Below, piece after piece: positions 45,561 to 56,462 of a stretch of 64,000 nt of DNA (position 1 is the stretch's first letter; each line of letters opens with the position of its first letter). Origin of the DNA: Selaginella moellendorffii (taxonomy: Eukaryota > Streptophyta > Lycopodiopsida > Selaginellales > Selaginellaceae). The position numbers were made by a program, and so were the translations under genes. The DNA is taken from assembly GCF_000143415.4 (NCBI RefSeq), contig NW_003314401.1, forward strand, positions 144,457 to 208,456, read 5' to 3'. The notes below the pieces were generated by a model. It saw nothing but the letters and a program-made list of their open reading frames with translations, ran no database searches and was not told the DNA's origin.

Positions 45561-45976
45561 TCTCCTGACTACTCTCACCACCTTTTGAAAGTGTTTACAC
45601 TGTACATTTGCATAAGATGTGCTGTTTTTTCATGCTCTTTTGTATGCTTTGTGGAGCCCCTAACATCCCACCATCCTTTGATTGGCATCTTTATCTTTTG
45701 TCTTATTGGTCACTTCTGGAATGGTCATGTCATGTGTTTGAGTATTTCCACATGTAGGCTTGTGTGATTCTCCTGACTACTCTCACCACCTTTTGAAAGT
45801 GTTTACACTGTACATTTGCATAAGATGTGCTGTTTTTTCATGCTCTTTTGTATGCTTTGTGGAGCCCCTAACATCCCACCATCCTTTGATTGGCATCTTT
45901 ATCTTTTGTCTTATTGGTCACTTCTGGAATGGTCATGTCATGTGTTTGAGTATTTCCACCTGTAGGCTTGTGTGAT
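45561..45976. repeat. 208-bp tandem duplication
   Basis: 45561-45768 recurs as 45769-45976 almost exactly (one visible difference, CACATGTAGG versus CACCTGTAGG). The repeated open frame it creates is not a recognised protein. Confidence 0.95.
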
Positions 45977-46329
45977 TCTCTTCCAGGATGTCATACTACA
46001 AAAAGAACTAACATACATGATTAATGAATTTCAAATCAAACATTTCTGAGTTTTAAAAATTCACAACAGATTCATTTATAATGAATTCTAGATTTATAAC
46101 CATGTGAATCATGAATGTGAGACTACAATTGTTTCACAATGAGCAATTCACAAGTTTTTCATTGATATTGTCACATTTGATTTCCACAGGTTGCCACATT
46201 AGATGCCACATAAGCTTTCAACATCACTATCTATGGAATGCCACATCACCAAGAAATCTGGATTGTTAACTGAATTAATATCTAGACCATTGCTCAATTA
46301 TAATCTAGCTTACAATCTAGCTCTTGCCA

Positions 46330-46640
46330 CTTACACTTTGCTTGTTGCTTGCTGCTTGCACTACTCGCTTCTGCTGTTTGTGCTGCTCGCTTCTGCTGCT
46401 GTTGCTGCTTGTGCTGCTCACTGCTGCTGGCTGACTTGCTGCTACTAGCTGCCAAGCCAAAGCAGGCTCCTCCTCTGCCACACCCATCATCGTCTTGTAC
46501 CTGGCTGGCACCTTCTAGAGTGCACTAATCTTCTCCAGCTTCTCCTTTGCCCAGCCTGCTGTAGCTCACCAAGTTCCTGGCTGCTGCTCACTGCTACTTG
46601 TTTCTGCTTGCTGCTGCTGGCTCACTGCCACTCACTCTAG
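46330..46640. repeat. TGC/CTG-rich low-complexity tract
   Basis: Imperfect runs of TGCTGCTTG and CTGCTGG-type units, with no stable period. 45977-46329 before it shows nothing. Confidence 0.7.
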
Positions 46641-47870
46641 TTAGCTTGCTGGCTCTGTAAAAGAAAGATTATAACATAAAAAAGGGATCCACCTTACCTC
46701 CTGGAAGAAATGCCGTGGATGTCTTGCCAAGGCTGATTCTAAAAAAACTGGAAACATTTAACATTGAGACACTCAAGTTTTTACCTAGCTTCCTAGAGTT
46801 TCTTGACATGCTGGATTCCCGTTAGGAGAGTTCTCATCTCCTCTTGCTACAGGAGTCACCTGTTTAAAAATACAAAATGAACAAGAAAGAAGAAGAGAAA
46901 ACAACCAAAACCTGGTTGGTAATTGCTTTGAGAGCTCTCCTTTGATAAGATTTCTGTAAGATCACACTTCTCATTCAGCTAGAATGAAAGAAAAGAAATG
47001 TAAGAACCTGGATTTATCATATGTTAATTCTACCTGTTATAGGCAAAGCTCCATAGTCTTCCCCAACATTGTTACCGCTGCACATCGAGTCTCTTGCTTG
47101 CGAAGAAGTTGAACGATGGATTGAACAGCTCCTGGAAACCGAGAAAGCATAAAGAGTTCAGATACTCGGTCAGCAGTACCAACGAGAGGGACAAACTCCA
47201 TTTGAACTATAGAAGCAAATGCTTCAGCGTAGGAGAAGAATTCCATTCGACTCGCATCAATGGATCTCTTCAAGGTGAGGTGCTTCAAAACCTTGAGTAA
47301 GAAACGATTAAGCCCCGCCAGCCAAACAATCTAGCAGCTTTGAGATGAATGTCTCTTTCATCCTCACTATCAATCACTCTGGGAGCCTAGAATAAAAAAG
47401 CCAAGAGGGAACATTAAGAAAAAGCAAAACATGTTGAAACAAAGAACTTTGGAAACAGTAGCATGTATGGCACCACGGATTCTTGGCGCATCACCATTTC
47501 CTGGCTAAAGACTACACCTTCAAAGGCTCCAATCAATTCGTGTGAAGAAAAGTGAGTTCTTTCTCTCTTTCGTATAATTTTCTCAAGAAAAGAAGAAAAG
47601 CTTACCAGTTCTGACGATTCTAGCTCCGTGAGCACAAGCGTGATCTCTCGCTGGAATCGTTGAGCCATAATATCAGTAGCCTGAAGAGCTTCTTGAGATC
47701 CCGGGTCTTGACGTGATCAGTGAGGAGCCTTGTATGGAGAGCGAGATACCTCAGCGTCTTGAAGAGCTCCGTCGCGAGGGGAATCTCATCGGGGCCAGTG
47801 ATTGTTGTTCGGTTGGTCCATGATGGAAACGCGACCTCTGCTTCTCCTGAACGCCGAAACCCATCTGAAA
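46641..47870 (-). CDS. Possible multi-exon gene of unknown family (doubtful)
   Basis: On the minus strand several open pieces are separated by intron-like stretches. A 5' piece near 47640-47820 reads TELFKTLRYLALHTRLL or, in another frame, MAQRFQREITLVLTELESSE, followed by GT. A middle piece near 47290-47390 after a TTTATTCTAG acceptor reads APRVIDSEDERDIHLKAARL. A 3' piece (47037-47288) reads AVQSIVQLLRKQETRCAAVT with MLGKTMELCL, which has an armadillo-like feel. I could not build one consistent model and do not recognise the family. It may be a relic. Confidence 0.3.
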
Positions 47871-48589
47871 GCAGACATATGAGGCAAGTGACGTGGTAAT
47901 CTTGGCTTATGTGTGATGTGCCACATCACTTGCCACATATACACAATTTCATACGATTGAATCACTGAAGTTTAATTGATATTTCACAATGAATGAAATC
48001 AAGGATTTCTCGTGTGTGTGTGTGTGTTCCAAAGTTCCTCAACTCGCTGCTGTAGGTGATCTAGTTGGTCGATCAAGGGGCAAGTTCGTTGCTATGCTGT
48101 TTTACTTTTCATGTGGGGCACAAGCCGGAGTGTGATTGCGATTGGTCTGTGATCGACGAATTCCAGGAAGGATATTGTTGAGAGCATTTGGAGAGTGAGA
48201 AAGTCTCCTATTACATAGTCTGGGTGCTGCAACCATCTCCTGATGCAGGAGCCCAACTTGCCCAGGTGTGGGACTGATATGTGTATCCCAAGTGTGATAT
48301 ACCATTTAAGATTTCATGTCGGTGATCTTGCAGAATTCGATCAGTTTGCGTTGTCTTACTTGTCTACTCTGCTCCTACTCCACATGGTAGTTAGTGGATC
48401 TATCCCTCATACCCAAAAATGTATATTCTATCAAACTTTAAAATTTTATAGCTCTATCATGATCATGAATCCAATATCATGACCATGTAACATTCTATGT
48501 TATATATGTGTGTTTTTTTAGGTTTTGGGCCCAAAATGCTTATTTTTAATGGTAAAACTTGTTATTTACCTAAAACTACTTAAACTAAA
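47871..48589. other. Spacer with a (GT)n microsatellite
   Basis: A pure GT run lies at about 48011-48028. The rest shows no gene and would contain the promoter of the downstream gene. Confidence 0.6.
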
Positions 48590-49393
48590 ATGGGCAGAGC
48601 CCTAATGATTTCCACCATGAGCGGGCGGCCGGTGCCACAAATCCAGGAGCCAGCTGCGGAGCACACCCATACCGTCATCTTCCTCCATGGCGGCGGTAGC
48701 GACGGGCCACAGTTTTGGAGGGCGATCCGTCGGATGCGCCCCTCTCTCTTTGCCAAGTTCCCGAGCTTCCGCTGGGTCTTCCCCAGCTCAGGGCTGCTGT
48801 GGTCGAGTTCCATGGAGATGGAGCGCAAGCAGTGGCTGGACGCCTCGCCGCGGGACAGCAGCGAGTCGGCGCAGGAGATCCCAGGACTAAGCAGCTCCGT
48901 AGAGTACGTTCTGCGGCTCATTGAGGATGAGGTGCAGCGGCTGGGTGGCAGGGCAGACAAGCTTGTGCTTGGCGGCCTCAGCCAGGGACAGGCAACGTCC
49001 CTGTACGCCTTGCTGCGCTGCGAGCACAGGCTGGGAGCCTATGTGGGCATGAGCGGATGGTTACCCCTCGCCCACAAGCTCGATCAGAGGACGTTGAAAG
49101 AGGGAGATTTACAGGGGGCTGAGGCTACTCCCGTCTTTTTGGGCCACGGCACTCACGATCGCAAGGTGCCTCTCGAGCTCGCGTTGAGGGCTCGTCACGT
49201 ACTCAGCACCAACATGAACGTGGACGTGACGTGGAGGCAGTATGTGGGCGCCAAGCTGGACGGGCACTGGATCAAGGAGCCGGAGGAGCTGGAGGACGTA
49301 GCTGAGTTTCTCCAGGCCAAGCTCCAACTCGAGGAATACAACGCTCCTTCTCAAAACCAAACCTCCCTTCTGAAGGAGACCTGCCTCATCTGA
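48590..49393 (+). CDS. Acyl-protein thioesterase / carboxylesterase-like alpha/beta hydrolase
   Basis: Intronless, 267 aa, phospholipase/carboxylesterase family (APT1/SOBER1-like), which removes acyl groups such as palmitate from Cys of membrane proteins or hydrolyses small esters. Visible parts are the oxyanion strand VIFLHGGGSDGPQFW, the nucleophile elbow GGLSQGQA (Ser131), GMSGWLP, the acid in GHGTHDRKVP (Asp190) and His226 in DGHWIKEPEE. Spacing and length fit the family. Alternative in-frame Met at residues 6 and 10 are possible starts. No signal peptide is seen. Lack of introns beside intron-rich genes could mean an old retrocopy, but the frame and triad are intact. Confidence 0.9.
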   Translation: MGRALMISTMSGRPVPQIQEPAAEHTHTVIFLHGGGSDGPQFWRAIRRMRPSLFAKFPSFRWVFPSSGLLWSSSMEMERKQWLDASPRDSSESAQEIPGLSSSVEYVLRLIEDEVQRLGGRADKLVLGGLSQGQATSLYALLRCEHRLGAYVGMSGWLPLAHKLDQRTLKEGDLQGAEATPVFLGHGTHDRKVPLELALRARHVLSTNMNVDVTWRQYVGAKLDGHWIKEPEELEDVAEFLQAKLQLEEYNAPSQNQTSLLKETCLI

Positions 49394-49613
49394 ATCTGGG
49401 GGTTTTGAGAGCGCCTAAAGAGCACAGTGCTTCACTGTAAAATTCATGCTTGCAGCTTGAATGTCGGATGAATTGTGGATCAGACTGAGTATCTTCTTCG
49501 TCAGCTCCCGCCATGGATCATGCCATGGATAATTCAAGTGTGACATCATTTATGTAAGTGAGTTGCTTCTTAGTCTAGATATAATATAATGCTTATTTAT
49601 TAATGTAAACTAG

Positions 49614-49735
49614 TGTGAGGTCCAAGTGTATGACTACAATGTCATATACTAATATTAATTTTGGTAGCCGTTGGATTGGTTTTTGGGCTAATTAATATAC
49701 ATATTTTTTGTATTCCCTTTCTATATTCCATAAAG
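49614..49735 (+). repeat. H2 5' LTR, internally deleted
   Basis: It begins TGTGAGGTCCAAGTGT and shares TAGCCGTTGGATTGGTTT with T1. It is about 40 bp shorter. Confidence 0.7.
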
Positions 49736-50089
49736 TGAGGGGCACTTTTGATTGTCCCTTGGAAGTGTTTGAATTTGAGATTTTGGTTTAGATTAAAATT
49801 TTGCATTGTCTAGATTTAGTTTTCTCCATTTTTTTTCTCTTGCTCTTTCCCTTCAAGATTTTTGTTTAGATCTAGCTTTTGCATTGTTTAGATCTCCTTT
49901 TTTGTAGCGCACTTTATCTCTCTCCTCTTAAGCCAACTAAAAAAGGGGCAATTGCTTGATAAGAGAGCCTTTAATGGCTATTTTATCCCCAAAGTGAAGC
50001 ATTAAGTATGTCTCACTGAAGTACAGTGGCGTAAAAAATGTGTGGTTTGGAGAAGGAATTTAGCCTTCAATTGTTATGTTCTCTGTTTG

Positions 50090-50370
50090 TAGCACACAAA
50101 CAATATATCCAAATCTCACCAATGTCTTCATTGACAACCCCTACTAAGCCAAGGTGTTGTTCAACCCTTACTGAGCCAAGGTATCCAAATCTCACCAATG
50201 TCTTCATTGACAACCCCTACTAAGCCAAGGTGTTGTTCAACCCTTACTGAGCCAAGGTATGTTCTCTGTTTGTAGCACACAAATAGTATATCTAAATCTC
50301 GAGCCAAGGTATGTTCTCTGTTTGTAGCACACAAACAGTATATCTAAATCTCACCAATGTCTTCATTGAC
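50090..50370. repeat. Tandem repeats inside G
   Basis: Units built from TATCCAAATCTCACCAATG, TCTTCATTGACAACCC, GAGCCAAGGTATG and TTCTCTGTTTGTAGCAC repeat two to four times, shuffled in order. Confidence 0.85.
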
Positions 50371-50419
50371 AACCCAAATCTCATCCCGTGATCACATGTG
50401 TTACACTCACCCCCCCCCT

Positions 50420-50535
50420 TTAGAGATGTTAATGTCCTTATTCATTTCCACACTCAATCTACCAATCCTTCCATCACCTTTAGAGATGTTAATGTCTTTA
50501 TTCATTTCCACACTCAATCTACCAATCCTTCCATT
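50420..50535. repeat. 57-bp direct repeat, two copies
   Basis: CTTTAGAGATGTTAATGTC and the following sequence to CCAATCCTTCCAT is present twice in tandem with one or two differences. Confidence 0.85.
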
Positions 50536-50989
50536 GTGTAAACTAATTATTCCATGTGAGGCAACTGGTCATCCACCCGTACTGCAGTCCCATGTCACAA
50601 AAGGAAGGACATACGCATGGATGCCCAATACGTATGATTTCAAATTTAGGGGTAGGAATATACCTTGCTCAAGGGTATATTATACTTTTAAGTAGCCACT
50701 AATCAATGGGAATCGAACCCGTGCCATTTACTCCGATACCAACTGTAGCAACACCTTATCTCTCTCCCCTTAAGCCAACTGGAAAAGGGGCAATTACTTG
50801 ATGAGAGAGCCCTTAGTGGCTATTTTATCCCCATTTATCCCCCAAGGTTCCAAGGATCCACGGTGACAGTATATCCAAATCTCATCCCATGATCACATGT
50901 GCTACACTTTCCTTTTAGCTTTTTTTCATTTATCTTTTTTTGCTCTTTTCTTTTCATTCATCTTTATGGCAGATCAATAATCTCCTCCT

Positions 50990-53800
50990 CCTTTGACTCT
51001 GGAGTAGCAGTTGGTGCAATTGCTTGATGTTATGCGATTGCAATTAAACAACCAAACTTAACTGATGGTAGCATTCATGGCAAACTCTTCCTACTCTTGG
51101 TGCCAATCTTCGCGTTCGGCTGGAGTTCTTTCACGGGAATCTTGGGGATGATGTGTATCATTGGTTTGATCACTTCATGGTGATTGCCACATATTATTCT
51201 TGGGATGATACTTAATATTTGTATGAGTTTCTCACGTGTCTCCAAGGGATGGCATTGTAGTAGTATAATGGTTTGAGCGCAACCACTCGTGGGGATTGAA
51301 ATGTTCTCCTGAACGTCTTCAAATGTGCTTTCAAACATGCTGACGATTGTGATGATGTCTTCCAACAATTGCATTGTCTTTGTCAAGGGCCATCTGAGTC
51401 AGTGATGCAATTCTAAAACTTCTTGCTTCGTGCAGAGCTAAATATGTTAGATCAAGCTAGAAATGTTGTGGTCAACACTTTGTTAAGATCTTGTCAAATT
51501 TATACATGCATTTGCTTCAGCCACCTATAATGATGCTCTTTGCTTGGCACAACATTATGAGACATTACTTCTTCCACTTCTCGCTACACATCTTTTAGCT
51601 CCACTTCTTGTGAGTGATGGTTCTGTTCCAATGGAGGTTAATGCTGCTGCTCCTTGAGTCCAAGGACAAGGGCAAGGACATGGTTGTGGCCGTGATGTTT
51701 GTTGTTAGGCATGTAATGAAGTTAGTTACACTTATTGGTATTGTTGGTGTTTTCTAGATTAGCAACCACCATTTCCTAGGTGGAAACCTTGGCATCAACA
51801 ATGTTTTATTGGTGTTGTTGTAATGGAGCTTGGACACCAAGATGCATCACACAAGTAACGGAGAGACCTTGTGCAAATAAGTTAGTGACCCCTTTATCTT
51901 TCTTTCGGGAGTATCATCAAGGGGTTCACTCGGCACCAGTTCATCCAGTGTTTACTTTCTAAGCTCATTTTTATAACAAGAGATCTTTTATTATTCTCTC
52001 TATGTTGGTTGATATAGATTTGAGTTTATCTTCTATTGCTTAAGTTGTTGCCACATGTTGCCGTCTATACTTGCATCGTGCGGTAGAGCTAGTTTTCATT
52101 CTTTATGGCAACGGCCGTACATATGCATGTGCACGGGATGAGACAGACCTAGTTGTGCATGTAGACAATATCGAGTTTGGGTTGCAATCACTGAAGATAG
52201 TGCTGAATTAAGTTTTTGACCTCATCCTTGGTATGAATTGGTTGCAGCACAATCATGCTAAGCGTGACTTTAAGGCTTCTCCCTTTTATCTCATACTTCC
52301 TCATATTTTATCCATTCCTCTCACTTCCATACCACTTCATCCCTCTACTTCTACCTCTACTTCCATTACTTTTGTCCCCCTCATTACTTCCTCCTATGTT
52401 TTTGTTTTGTTCCACTCTTCTTTTTTTCGATCCCTTCAACAGTCTTTGTGTTGTAACGGTTGACCGACTCATGAAGGAGTATTTTGATCTCTTTGAATTT
52501 GACTTACTGTTTGGGGCCAAGATTGCCACATGTCATTCTATTCCAACTGGGGATGTTCGTCCAATCAGGGTTTCTATTCGTTATCAGTCACCTAAAAAGA
52601 TCAAAATTTTACATGCAAACATCAAAGAGATGTTGGAGAAGGGTGTTATTTGGAAGTTACGGAGTTCTTGGGCATGTGAACCTCATCTTGTGACGAAGCC
52701 TAATAGAAGCATTTGTTTCTGTATCGACTATCATCTGTTAAATGACATGACAATCCCAAATGTATACCCTCTTCCTCACACTACTGATCTCTTGGATTAT
52801 CTAGAGAGAAATTGTTGGTTCACCAAGTTAAATCTTGCTTTTGGGTACTGGCAAGTACTAATAGTTAAAGAAGATATTCTTATGATTGTTTTTCATACAC
52901 CATTTGGTTTGTATGAGTTCTTGGTGATACCATATGGTTTAAATAATGCTCTAGCAACTTCCCAATAGATGATGGATGAAGTTCTTTGTGATATGTCAGA
53001 GGTGATTGCTGACTTCATTAATAATGTTTTGATCCACTCGGAGGGGACATGGGAGGAGCACATCCATGATATTTATAGAGTGTTGGATCGGCTACATAAC
53101 ATTTGTTTAAAGTTGAAGCGGTTGAAATGCGTGTTTGGGTCTAAAGATATGACTTATCTTGGGTACCATATTTCTTGTGAGAGTTGATCCTGACAAACTT
53201 GTGGCTATTCTAAAGTTCCCTACTCTGAAGTGTGTGAATGATATGCAGCGCTTCCTTGGCAAGGTGCAGTATCTCAGTCGTTTTGTGGATCATCTTTCTG
53301 ATCACACTGCACCATTGTGAGTATTGCTGAAGTCATCAATGTCATTTTTCATTTAGTCTCAGGATTGTGAGTAGGCGTTCATGGATCTCAAAGAGCTATT
53401 AACGACTTCTCCGGTGTTGGCATATCTTGACTACACTTAACCTTTCATTTTGCACATGGATGCTTCTGATATTGGTCTTGGAGGTGTGTTAATGCAAGAG
53501 AGCCTAAGTGTGCTTAGTTAGCGCTATCCCATTATGTATATAAGCCATATATTACAACCAACGGAGGTGAACTACTCTACGATAGAGAAGAAGTGTTTAG
53601 CAACAGTTAGGGGTTTCAAGAAACTTCATACATATTTACATAGTTTTCAGACGTTACTAGAAGGTGATCATGTTACCATTACTTTATTATTGAAGCAAAA
53701 GAACCTGGTTGGTTATATTACTTGGTGGGCTTTGAAGCTTTAGATATATGATTTTGATGTTATTCATTGCCCGGGGAGTTTTATGGTTGATGCTGATGCC
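50990..53800 (+). pseudogene. H2 gag, protease, reverse transcriptase, RNase H
   Basis: Gag remnants lie at 50990-51600. A protease remnant lies near 52010-52260. RT spans 52440-53200 (IKEMLEKGVIWKLRSSWACE, CFCIDYHLLND, FGYWQVLIV). The catalytic box reads FINNVLIHSEG: the two active-site Asp of YIDD are both Asn here, while T1 keeps FIDD. RNase H remnants follow to VIHCPGSFMVDADALSQA. Many stops. Confidence 0.8.
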
Positions 53801-54089
53801 CTTTCTCAGGCTCCTCTTCCTTTTTCACTCTCTTCTCATATTTCTGACAAGCTTATTATTCCAGCATTTATAGATTTTCTAGATGAGGATTTTATGTTGT
53901 CGACGGTTGCTATACTTGACATTTAGTATGCACAAGGTGCAAAGCAAGATCTACCTTCTCTTGATGAGGTTTGCAAGGTTTAAAAGATTGAGCCATGGAT
54001 TTGAAAGTTTCAAAATGGGTTTGAAAATTCTGCATCATTTTGCCATTCTAGCATTTACATTCTCAATATCACCTTGAAGATAGCCTTTT

Positions 54090-54822
54090 TTATTTTGTGA
54101 GGATGGATCATGATGATTATTTGTGGCTAGTGGTGGCTTCTATCTTTATTCCACGGTTTCTCCATGCCTACCATGATTCTCTTATTCTAGGTGGGCATAT
54201 GGGATATCGTCGTGTGACCAAGAAACTACACAGGTCTTTCTATTGGCTAAAGATGCGATGTGATATTATTCAGTATATGCATAGTTGCATTTGGTGCCAA
54301 GCTTGTAATACTCCCCCTCATGCCATGGAAAGACGGTTGGAGTCAATTGCAATTTCTCGTCCGTTTGAGTTGGTGGTGTTTGATTTTATAGGACCTTTTC
54401 CACAATCGACTGCTAGCAATGAATTATTATTACTGCTTTTGACTATTTGACTTGTTGAGTGCAAGTTAGTGCTTTGGCTAGTGCCTTTGCAACTACTGTT
54501 GGATACTTCCTCCTCAATCGAGTGGTGTTCCAACATTTTTTTCTGGAGCAGATTCTTTCGGATAATGGTCTCACATTTATGGTTGAGACGTTTCGATTAA
54601 GGATACACCACACTTTCACAAGTGTTTATCATCCACAGTCAGACAGTTTGGTGGAATGGCTCATTTGAACATTCAAAGGAATGATTGCAAAGTATGTAAA
54701 CTTTCAGCATTTGGATTGGGATAGTTATTTATCATCTCTTCGGTATGCATATGTTACAAGGGTGGTGCTTCACTATATAAACTTCTATATGGTCATGATC
54801 CAATATTACCAATGAAGCTAAG
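54090..54822 (+). pseudogene. H2 integrase, truncated
   Basis: The zinc region (HAYHDSLILGGHMGYRRV, IWCQACNTPPHA), the first catalytic Asp (FELVVFDFIGPFPQ), the second (QILSDNGLTF) and YHPQSDSLVEWL are recognisable. It is interrupted by frameshifts and cut off at 54822 by element A. Confidence 0.8.
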
Positions 54823-56448
54823 TGTGAGACACAAAATCCCTAGGCCCCAAAGTGGAGCCGGAAGGGTGCCACGTGGTAGTGGCCGAAGCGAAAGCCAAAC
54901 GAGCGTAACACATTTGGACTAAAAGCTCCGACTTGGAAGGTCGAGAGCGGGAGTGGGACTCCCAACAAAGTGCTCAAGGAGCGAGCACGAGGCAACCAAT
55001 AAGCAAGGCTCCAAAAAGGGACCCAAAAAGGACCAACATATGACACGTGGAAAAGTCCGAGATGGACTCGAGTTGGAGTCTGAGATGGAGTCTGAGATGG
55101 AGTCCAAGATGGACCGAGATGGAGTCCGAGATGGACTGAGACGGAGTCCGAGATGGAGTCCGAGGTGGACCGAGACGGAGTCTGAGATGGAGTCCGAGAT
55201 GGAGTCCGAGATGGAGTCCGAGATGGACCCGAGATGGAGTCCGAGATGGAGTCTGAGATGGACCCGAGATGGAGCCCGAGATGGAGTCCGAGATGGACCC
55301 GAGATGGAGTCCGAGATGGACCCGAGATGGAGTCCGAAGTCGAGACCGAGACCGGGACCGAGACCGAGACCGAGATCGGGACTCAGACCGAGACCAAGGC
55401 CAAGTCCGAGTCCGAGTCCGAGTTCGAGTCTGAGAGGGTGAAAGCCCAAAGCGTTCGTCTCTCAGACCCTGGGGGGTTTGGTGAGCTCCAAAAGTATAGT
55501 AGGGGGAGGACTGCAGTGGAGCCAGTTTGGCCAGGAAAGGCCAGTTTGGCCTGGAAAGGCCAGTTTGGCCCAGGAAGGCCGGACCCAGTGTTGGGTGATG
55601 AGCTGCCCACTGGGAAGTCCAAAACTAGAGTGAACACGGACCGACAAGCGGGGTAGCTTGGTGAAGTGTTCAAGAGCCGGCTTTAGTTCCCCTGGGAGAT
55701 CGATTGGCCGATGCTCCCAGTCCAAGTGTGGGTGGCACTACCTACTTGGATACCTGTCATGGCTCAACGGAACCTCGCTCTAAGCCCATGGCTAGAGCAC
55801 CTAAAGGCGAAAGGCGGGGAGAGTACCCATAAGGCTTGCGTAAGGCCACGGTGTTCCGAAATGTTGTCCCAAAGTCCCAGACTATGGAAAGGAAGAGGAG
55901 TAGCCCTCTGGTGTGGTGACAAAGGACACGGTCACCCAGTGAGGAAGTCCCAGAGGACAGTTGGACTTAGGGGTCGGGCCTGTGGGCCTTGATCCAGTGG
56001 TAGTGTTGGTGAACACGGCCATCGACAGAGAGGGACTTGGTGGGGACCGGAAAAGAAATATTGGGGAAGGTTATTCCCTAAGTCTACGAGCATCCTAAAG
56101 ATGCTAAGGAGTGGATTTGGGATGATCACTCATGGATGGATGGCTTAGTCTATGAGAGACAGGATTGCAATGTAGGTGGTGTTGGACCACCGGTGTGACC
56201 AAGGTGAATAGGTATGGCCTCAGCGTAACGGGCCGATATGTCGGTGATACCTTGGGGTGTCGATCATGGGATCGGACACATGGAGCACTTAGACCAAGTG
56301 CAAAGGTTGAGTGGTATGGATGCCATTCTCGGGGCTAGCAAGCCCCAAGTCCTAACTGGGACTTGTGGAGGTTGTGAATGAGACTCCTCCAAGTGGTCGG
56401 AGGCGTGGTTAAGTGATTAAAGTAAAATGGAAAAATTAGTGGCTTACA
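54823..56448 (+). repeat. A 5' LTR (1626 bp)
   Basis: It starts TGTGAGACACAAAATCCC and ends GGCTTACA. It includes a CACGTGG G-box-like motif near 54867 and a minisatellite. It is matched in reverse by 58491-60414. Confidence 0.85.
55060..55435. repeat. Minisatellite in LTR A (GAGATGGAGTCC type)
   Basis: 12-bp units made of GAGATG and GAGTCC/GACCCC, grading into GAGACC(G) units. All frames are open; the apparent proteins (ESEME..., GLGLG...) are artefacts. Confidence 0.92.
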
Positions 56449-56451
56449 ACT

Positions 56452-56462
56452 TGGTATCAGAG
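56452..56462 (+). promoter_or_regulatory. A primer-binding site (tRNA-iMet type)
   Basis: TGGTATCAGAG, an exact match to the start of the initiator tRNA-Met complement, lies three bases after the LTR. Confidence 0.85.

Larger units (their letters stand above)
49903..50906 (-). mobile_element. TRIM-like element G in the H2 leader
   Basis: Related terminal LTRs (from TGTAGCGCAC 49903, and 50743-50906 TGTAGCAACA...GTGCTACA) surround non-coding DNA. A primer site in reverse (TTACTCCGATACCAAC before 50743) gives minus orientation. The left part is enlarged by local tandem repeats. H2 leader homology to T1 resumes after 50906 (CCTTTTAGCTTTTTTTC). Confidence 0.7.
49614..54822 (+). mobile_element. 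T1-family Ty3/gypsy copy H2, truncated by element A
   Basis: The same order and wording as T1 is seen: short 5' LTR, gag, protease, RT, RNase H, integrase. The leader contains TRIM G. The integrase is cut at 54822, in the stretch equivalent to 25610 of T1 (CCAATATTACCAA), where element A begins. All coding parts are broken. Confidence 0.85.

Noticed and set aside
45441-45767. 108-codon plus-strand frame with hydrophobic stretches
   Set aside because: It lies across the 208-bp tandem duplication and repeats itself in the next copy. No family signal.
50090-50535. CRISPR-like array
   Set aside because: The repeats are nested tandem duplications with no constant spacer length, inside a plant retroelement.
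54919-55656. Open frames with ESEMESEMD and GLGLGLG repeats
   Set aside because: Same minisatellite artefact in LTR A.
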